Assembly (NCBI GenBank): GCA_037976565.1
Contig: CP137683.1
Span: 6,860,321-6,924,320, forward strand
Reading direction: 5' to 3'
Origin: Mesocentrotus franciscanus
Taxonomy: Eukaryota; Echinodermata; Echinoidea; Camarodonta; Strongylocentrotidae
DNA: 64,000 nt
Shown piece after piece: positions 58,681 through 64,000 of the stretch. Position 1 is the first letter of the stretch, and each line of letters starts with the position of its first letter. The notes beneath the pieces were generated by a model. That model did not search any database. It was not told where the DNA came from and saw only the letters and a list, made by a program, of their open reading frames with translations. A program made the translations under genes and the position numbers.

Positions 58681-59009
58681 CTACAACAAATACATTTATA
58701 GATATGAGGTTAATGAGTTTTGTGTCGATTCCACTTAGGTGAAATCTAGGTGAATTATGCGGCGCCAACTTTCGTAAGGTTTACTGTACGTGTAGCCCAT
58801 AATGGTTCCGAGCAAGCATCCCATCGCCTCAACATTGTGTGTGCATCCATCTTTCTATCTAATATCATGGTCACATCTCTAAACTGATTGCCAACTGATT
58901 GATAGCCAAAAATATTTCGTCCATTTGCAGACATGTTATCATTTGTTATCTGTCTCGTGTCAATGAGGCAAAAAAGTTCTACTGCATTCTTATAACGAGT
59001 GCAACCCAC

Positions 59010-59335
59010 CTATTGAATAACTTCCTAACAAGATAGTACTTGAAGAATGGAATCTTAGTCAGGATACCCCACAGGACAGCTTCTCTGTGCCAGTCATACA
59101 GCTTCATGCTCTCCGCTGGTTGACCTTTGATCTTGTGCATAATTCCAAAGCATGACACGATCCAGTGTTCATTGGGGTTGGCCTTGTGCTTGGGCACGAC
59201 GGTGAGCTCGTAGGGCATGAATTGTCGCGTCGGGGTACGGTTCAGATAAATGAATTTGGCATTGCCAAGGTGACGACCTTTGCCAAACATCTCCACGACC
59301 TCTTTGCCGGTGAGCGGGACATCCTCACTGAGTTC
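59010..59335 (-). CDS. Dynein-like gene, exon 6 (tail, DHC_N1-type start)
   Basis: The longest exon in the window (326 bp): ELSEDVPLTGKEVVEMF..., with PYELTVVPKHKANPNEHWIV, then FGIMHKIKGQPAESMKLYDW and FFKYYLVRKLF. The pattern 'L.VVP....HW..S..G..H...GQP.E...L.DW.RE..' matches dynein heavy-chain N-termini. Acceptor caccaccag, donor gtgggt. Confidence 0.93.
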
Positions 59336-59440
59336 CTGGTGGTGAAGAAATGCATAAGTTTTGTTTTTTAATGTGACATCCATGTATTCCGAAAGGTTTA
59401 AGTGTGTTGGTTTTCATAGAGCATGCAGTCTACAAGAACA

Positions 59441-59720
59441 GGGAGTGTTTCACAAAGACTAAGATCGACTTTAAGTTGGACTCAACTATGGCAGGCCATT
59501 CATGCCACTGGTTGCTCTCACTATTGGTCTCTCAATTATGATCTTTAGATGATAGATCTTTAGATGATCAAAAAATGTAAATTCTGTAGATTTGTGACCA
59601 CGATTTGTATGTCCCTTGAGAAACCAATGCCAGGAATGATTAGAGGAACTAGTGGCATGAAAGACCTGCCATAGTTAAGTCCAACTTAAAGTCGATCTTA
59701 GTCTTTGTGAAACACTCCCC
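59441..59720. mobile_element. Palindromic MITE, family B
   Basis: Same ends and arms as the 7997 copy, with a small internal duplication ('gatctttagatgat' twice). It lies in the exon 5-exon 6 intron. Confidence 0.9.
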
Positions 59721-60049
59721 AGATGCTACTGTATCTGATGGTTAACAGTTCCAATACTATCATCCCATGGTTCCTGTTAGATGGCAACAATAGTTTGAAT
59801 AATATGCTTCTTTACAAAGCATTTCGATGCAGAGTAAACGTGGAAATTCTAGGCATGTACATAACATATACATAAAACACAAATGACTGATTTTCTGTTT
59901 CTTCCTCATCTCCTTTCCCCTCAATATCTTAATGATGATCTTTGGGTTTTTTTCGTCTACCTTTTTATTCTTCTTTTCCATATTTCTTCTCCCTATCTAC
60001 CTCTCTACCTTCTTTTTATATTTCTTCCTTTTCCCTATCTTCTTCCTAG

Positions 60050-60156
60050 AGCGCCCTAATGGCAGTTAGGCTAAAGCCGGGGTAATAATTTCCAAATTAG
60101 GAAGCGCATGGAGACGTTTAAATGTGATATGCGCTATACAAGAAACGAATATTATT
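60050..60156 (+). mobile_element. SINE family 2, 3' fragment
   Basis: Ends 'atgtgatatgcgctatacaa' and 'gaaacgaatattatt', matching the 3' end of the copy at 42388. Confidence 0.6.
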
Positions 60157-60261
60157 CTGTTCAACTCTTTGATCTACAAAGTTTGGCATTATTGGTTGTG
60201 TGTAAATATTTTCATTTTCTTAATACAGAGGGCGACGATGGGACATGTCTCTGTGACTCAC

Positions 60262-60373
60262 TGATTCAGCATCTTCACTGACTGCCAGGTCTTCTTGACG
60301 TAGAGGGCCCTTTTGCCTTCCAAGAGGAGTCCGGAAGCCTGGGCGGGGGTGCTGGTATGCGCGGAGAAGGCAC
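60262..60373 (-). CDS. Dynein-like gene, exon 5 (tail; boundaries uncertain)
   Basis: Reads AFSAHTSTPAQASGLLLEG then KRALYVKKTWQSVKMLN. The acceptor cgacaag was chosen because it is the one that keeps phase with exon 4; it has a poor pyrimidine tract. The natural donor (AATCA|gtgagt) leaves two bases, but exon 6 opens in phase 0. Either the donor is the earlier TCA|gtgaag or a micro-exon is missing. A longer frame through 60275-60532 would use a different phase and ends in a stop. Confidence 0.65.
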
Positions 60374-60543
60374 CTTGTCGTTGAGGTCTATGTTCATGGC
60401 TGCAGCTGTCAAACCAAGGCCTTCACTCCAAACAGCCTCATCTGCATTTTTTTTTAATGAAATTATTCTGAAAATATTATTGTGTGCCCTAGCTTCTTCT
60501 TTGTCTCTTGTCACTATACAGGCCCAGTGCAAGATGCGGATCT

Positions 60544-60692
60544 GGGCCCTGTTTCATAAAACTTATTATCAATAACAAATGCTGAAACTCTATGACAAAT
60601 TAGCTGTCAGCCAATCAGATGCCTTGATTTCAGTAGCTTATAATGGATATTATAACTTGCTGTTGACAATAAGTTTTATGAAACAGGGCCCT
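60544..60692. mobile_element. Palindromic mini-element (GGGCCCTGTTTCATAAA)
   Basis: Ends gggccctgtttcataaaac and gttttatgaaacagggccc, with inner 'ttattatcaataacaa' and 'ttgctgttgacaataa'. Confidence 0.88.
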
Positions 60693-61059
60693 GGCCTTTG
60701 CATTGAACCCTTCCAAGTTTTGGGGAGGGTACAGGGTTCTGTTGGGAGGGGGCAGACCAAAAGATGTCGCTCACATATTCTCCATCCTTATTATAGTTCT
60801 AGTTATAAATATGGACTTTGCATAGTCCTGTTCTAGTCCAGAGGGATTTAGACAGGACCAGGTGGGCCATGCCTCACTACAACCAGATGGCAGAGATTTG
60901 CTGTGTGCACAGCCGATAGGCTTGAATAGATGCAGTAAGAATAACATACATGTTATCAAAAACCTATCCCAGTTTGGATCTTATCTACAATGTACATATA
61001 TGCAACAAATTTAAGTTGACAAATCGTCCAAATTGAGACTAAATGATGATCTGACTCAC

Positions 61060-61147
61060 GTCTGGTGGTTTCCATGACAACCAATGGGAGGACCTCTCGT
61101 ATGTGCCCCAGGTTGATGCCTCTTGGGGTGTGCTTCTCCTCATCTCC
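61060..61147 (-). CDS. Dynein-like gene, exon 4 (tail)
   Basis: 29 codons plus one base: GDEEKHTPRGINLGHIREV...METTR. Acceptor tttgcag, donor gtgagt. Joins exon 3 in phase 0 (...LERP-GDEE). Confidence 0.88.
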
Positions 61148-61736
61148 CTGCAAATCAGATAATGAAGTAAAGTGTGAAAAAAAATTCTATACCAGAGACA
61201 CGTAAATTTGATAAGAACAAAATTTCAATACAGACAGCTGATTAAGATTCTAAACAGATATAACAGATAACATGCAATTCAGGGCAAGTTCATAGAGGAT
61301 AATCAGCACTTTCTTATACAATTGCTAGAAACTATATGAATCTAGATTTTAACGAAATGTCTTCATCACAAAGGGCGTAGTGACTCAAGTATCACCTGAC
61401 CCTAAAATGGTAGAGTCAATCAGTAAAGACGTGTGCAGACATGATGTCTTCAACCACCTCAAAAAATTGTTTAAGCAGAAATTTGCAAGTAAATGGATGC
61501 AAAGAGACATTTTTTTTTAGAGGGGGGGTGGGTGTAAAACAAAGCAAAGCTGCAAAGTCAATGATGTGTGTAATCTTAAGATATAGAAATGCGAAGCGCA
61601 CCATGTTTATCTCAATGTCTGAATGGGTCTTAAAACAATTCAAGCACCAATTTATTCTATGCAAAAGTATATCAAATGGCCATGTATTTCCCTTCCCACT
61701 GCCCCTCCTAAGATCGTCACCAGCCTATGCACTCAC

Positions 61737-61889
61737 TGGTCTTTCCAGCGTATAGGGATCTGCTCCATCTGGTAGAGACATTGAGAGTGGATTGTATCTT
61801 GGAGATGTGTCGGTGGGTGTCCTAGCAGGAGTGAGAGGGTTACGATAATCTTTGGCATCTCCTCCTGTAGATTTCAATGCTAGTACAGC
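61737..61889 (-). CDS. Dynein-like gene, exon 3 (Pro/Thr/Ser-rich tail segment)
   Basis: 51 codons, AVLALKSTGGDAKDYRN followed by a Thr/Pro-rich stretch (NPLTPARTPTDTSPRYNPL), probably disordered. Acceptor cttgtgacag, donor gtgagt, phase 0. The intron just upstream of its acceptor holds decayed copies of this exon's 5' edge (61890-62400). Confidence 0.88.
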
Positions 61890-62400
61890 CTGTCACAAGA
61901 AAAACAGAATTTATATATTAAAGATTTCAACCTCATAAATACTTATGAATGAAAGATGCAGTCTGTGTGAATATTTCTTCATCACAAGGTATCTCCTCCA
62001 GTCGATTTGACTGCTAGTATATAATAGCCTATCACAAGAAAATGGTAGATATATAACACACATTTCAACGTTATAACTAATTGTGAAAGAGAAATATATA
62101 ATAGGTAATGTAACCTGAATACACTTTGAATACTAGGAAAGCCTGTCACAAGAACACAGATCATGAAACATGAATCACCTACCAAAATTCAACATTATAG
62201 CTGCTTGAGAATGAAAAATACAGATATACTGAATGTTCTGTGACTGCGATTTGTGAAGTACACAGTGTCACAACAAAATTATGAATACATCTGATCAAAA
62301 GGATTCTGTGGTCTGAATGCTCTTTGACTGCTAGTACAGACTGTCCCAAGAAAAACAGATCATATACCAAACATTCCAACATCATGAATACTTCTGAATG
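61880..62400. repeat. Diverged array derived from the exon 3 acceptor edge
   Basis: The motif 'gctagtacagcctgtcacaa' at the exon 3 acceptor recurs in diverged form near 62010, 62125, 62265 and 62330, each followed by 'aca.ttcaac.t.at.a.tact...gaa'. Spacing is about 110-130 bp. Confidence 0.75.
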
Positions 62401-62693
62401 GAAAAAATAGGTAATCTACATATTTTTTTTTTTTAATGAATACAAGAGGCACCGCACAGTATTGCTAAACCATGTCATACCAAACAGTTCAACATCGGGA
62501 ACACCTCTGAATGAAAATCAAGGTAGTATGAATGGAGTGATAAATGCAATTGCTTGAACATTGGTAGCTCAACAACCTGTAAATATGCTTTTGTGATGCT
62601 CAGCACAGGAAAATAAAATAGAGAATTAACCAATATCAAATGTTGGGACTATCTGTCATGAACCACAACAAATCACTAAATTTGTGAGCTTAC

Positions 62694-62795
62694 TTTAGGG
62701 AAGAGTTTGGCCACCAAGTCATCTAGATCTGATCCTGCAGTTGGAGTGTTGTACTGTCTTCCCTGGTAATATGTTCTATTCACATAGTGCTTGAG
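62694..62795 (-). CDS. Dynein-like gene, exon 2 (N-terminal tail)
   Basis: 34 codons starting LKHYVNRTYYQGRQY and ending DDLVAKLFPK. Acceptor tttccag, donor gtaagc, phase 0 at both ends. Tail sequence without a recognisable domain. Confidence 0.88.
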
Positions 62796-63513
62796 CTGGA
62801 AATGGGAAATAATGGGATACAGATACATGTACATGTATGTATGAATGAGTGGGTATGGTATTATAGAGAAATGGACACATGTGTAGATAACAGAAGGGAG
62901 AGAACAGTATGGATCAATCATGGTCCTCTTGCATAAAGAGTTGTATTTAAACGCAACTCTAGAAGATAAACGCAAGTCCTAAATACATGACTCTGATTGG
63001 TTGAAAATCAAGTTGCGTTCAATTTTTTGTTTGTTTTTTTTTTGTGGTAATTTTCTATACAAGAGGTCCCTATACTTTGTTTAAAAGAAGAAAAAGCATA
63101 TATAAAAAAATGTCTACAAGTAGCATTTTATTCCCATTATTGCTTTCTCATATCTTGGGAAGAAAATAGAGGATGATGAAATTTTAACAATTTAGTTGCT
63201 CTAGTGTCTATGGTGAGCCCTCAAGTTATCTTAAATCAAACAAGCTTACAATTCTAGTCGGGTCATTCGGATAGTATAATCAGATTTCATTGATACATTT
63301 CTGTAAAACAAAAATGCACAAAAGAAATACACAAATTAACCTACTGTAACCTGTGCATTTTTACACAATATACTTCTTGTATCTTGATAACTTGCCATGA
63401 TGAAATTTAATGAACTTCAGCAAAAAGAAAACTGATTATGATTGTAAGAAAATTGACATTCACTCATTAAATTTGCCTCTTAAGGTGTCTTTTTGGATAG
63501 CAAAAATACTTAC

Positions 63514-63592
63514 CTGGTCATCATCTTGTAGGTATTGAGAATATGGCAAGCACATCCTCAGAACTTCTGCTAGGTACAGCCACTGATTCAGA
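63514..63592 (-). CDS. Dynein-like gene, exon 1 in window (N-terminal tail)
   Basis: Reads LNQWLYLAEVLRM... and ends ...QYLQDDDQ before gtaagt; acceptor ttgaccag. It begins with one base of a split codon, so at least one coding exon lies upstream of the window. It joins exon 2 in phase 0. No known motif of its own. Confidence 0.85.
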
Positions 63593-64000
63593 CTGGTCAA
63601 AAATAAAGATAATGAAAAATTATGTACTAATTTTTACTCAATATTAACCATATACATGTACTCTCAATAAAAGCCCAAGGGACTTTCATAATCTTGATCA
63701 CAAAAAAAATGGTCTAGAAGAAATGTAAGTTCTTCAATCATTTATTGTTTCTGTATTCACCCATGATGCAGATTAAGTATATTGAAAGGTTTGGCATTTA
63801 AGATAAAGTTGAGTTCTGGTCATACGATTGCATTGTGAAAGAAACATTGTGGAATCGATCAGAAAAGGTTGATCATCTAGCATATAAGTATTGGTGTGTA
63901 CTGCAAGGTTCTGGAATCATCAAAATGATAAGAAATTTGGCCCAGTCCTGGTAAAGTTACAAGCACTGTACACAGAAAGATGTATATGGAACACCGATTT

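Larger units (their letters stand above)
2835..63513. other. Remaining introns with little or nothing recognised
   Basis: Stretches over 300 bp where I see nothing beyond AT-rich intron sequence: 4598-4968, 5159-5699, 5851-6396, 9215-9663, 9847-10372, 10550-11029, 14249-15253, 28125-28681, 28739-29425, 30279-30888, 37138-37788, 37885-38741, 38877-39481, 40196-40661, 41631-42387, 43022-43804, 43907-44369, 44716-45332, 50372-51015, 56788-57398, 57483-58521, 62796-63513 and 63593-64000. A diffuse 'CCTAACC'-rich segment recurs at 30420-30540 and 58020-58160, and inverted at 33480-33560. Confidence 0.6.
1..64000 (-). other. DNHD1: Dynein heavy chain-like gene (probably DNHD1), internal part, 52 exons
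   Basis: Gene-level entry for the exons listed below. Exons chain from about 63592 to 1589 with AG acceptors and GT donors (one GC donor), and codon phase closes at 50 of 51 junctions. Conserved dynein landmarks occur in order: tail motif QPAES...DWHREAVLW, a linker with WLYL and LSNHELINL, the AAA1 entry EYLGPGPRLVATPLTDRC, Walker A motifs GPSGVGKT (AAA1), GSAGSGKT (AAA2) and GAPGIGKT (AAA3), sensor-like VNAG, and RPVAMVVPD. Dynein heavy chains form a six-AAA ring motor on microtubules. Here AAA1 lacks the Walker B glutamate that hydrolyses ATP, so a weak or inactive motor is inferred. The DNHD1 assignment rests on this divergence and not on a database match; a divergent DNAH paralogue is the alternative. 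The start codon lies beyond 64000. AAA4, the stalk, AAA5, AAA6 and the stop codon lie beyond position 1. Confidence 0.6.

Noticed and set aside
60275..60532. Proline-rich frame as an alternative exon 5
   Set aside because: It would need a different phase from exon 4 to exon 6 and ends in a stop, whereas the chosen frame gives a dynein-like LYVKKTWQSVK.
1..64000. CRISPR arrays, operons, bacterial promoters
   Set aside because: The sequence is spliced eukaryotic nuclear DNA; the tandem repeats lack spacer-repeat structure.

Overview
Animal nuclear genomic DNA, AT-rich and intron-dense. The dense palindromic TTAA and TA mini-transposons, tRNA-derived SINEs and microsatellites suggest a marine invertebrate. 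A sea urchin or other echinoderm is my best guess, but no sequence feature proves it. A 500-N assembly gap lies at 11858-12357.

One gene dominates. On the minus strand, from the right edge to the left edge, I could chain 52 coding exons (about 8.54 kb, about 2,850 codons). They encode a dynein heavy-chain-type AAA+ protein. Neither the start codon nor the stop codon is in the window: the gene enters at 64000 already inside coding sequence and leaves at 1 after AAA3. In order, the exons give the N-terminal tail (exons 1-22), the linker (23-31), AAA1 (32-40), AAA2 (41-46) and AAA3 (47-52). AAA4, the stalk, AAA5, AAA6 and the C-terminus lie beyond position 1. AAA1 keeps a Walker A motif but has Asp-Asn in place of the Asp-Glu of Walker B. 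It also carries an insert of roughly 120 residues before sensor 1, and the AAA2 'SPATVSR' motif reads SPATMAK. This divergence suggests the DNHD1 class rather than a force-producing axonemal dynein. That class assignment is an inference. Reading phase closes at every junction except exon 5/exon 6.

The introns are rich in mobile DNA. The largest (15625-27949) holds a 7.5-kb element with near-identical 47-bp terminal inverted repeats and a TAA target duplication. It landed inside an older palindromic MITE. No transposase is recognisable in it; its interior is mostly two satellites, of about 100 bp and about 52 bp. The same intron has a 1.7-kb TA-flanked element that contains a 150-bp tandem-repeat element. 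Elsewhere there are two SINE families, several MITE families, some nested, and long ATC, CT and GA microsatellites.

A recurring and unexpected pattern is that edges of functional exons are duplicated next to the parent exon as decayed copies, at exons 3, 10, 18, 28, 32 and 38. No second protein-coding gene, RNA gene, promoter or polyadenylation site could be supported.
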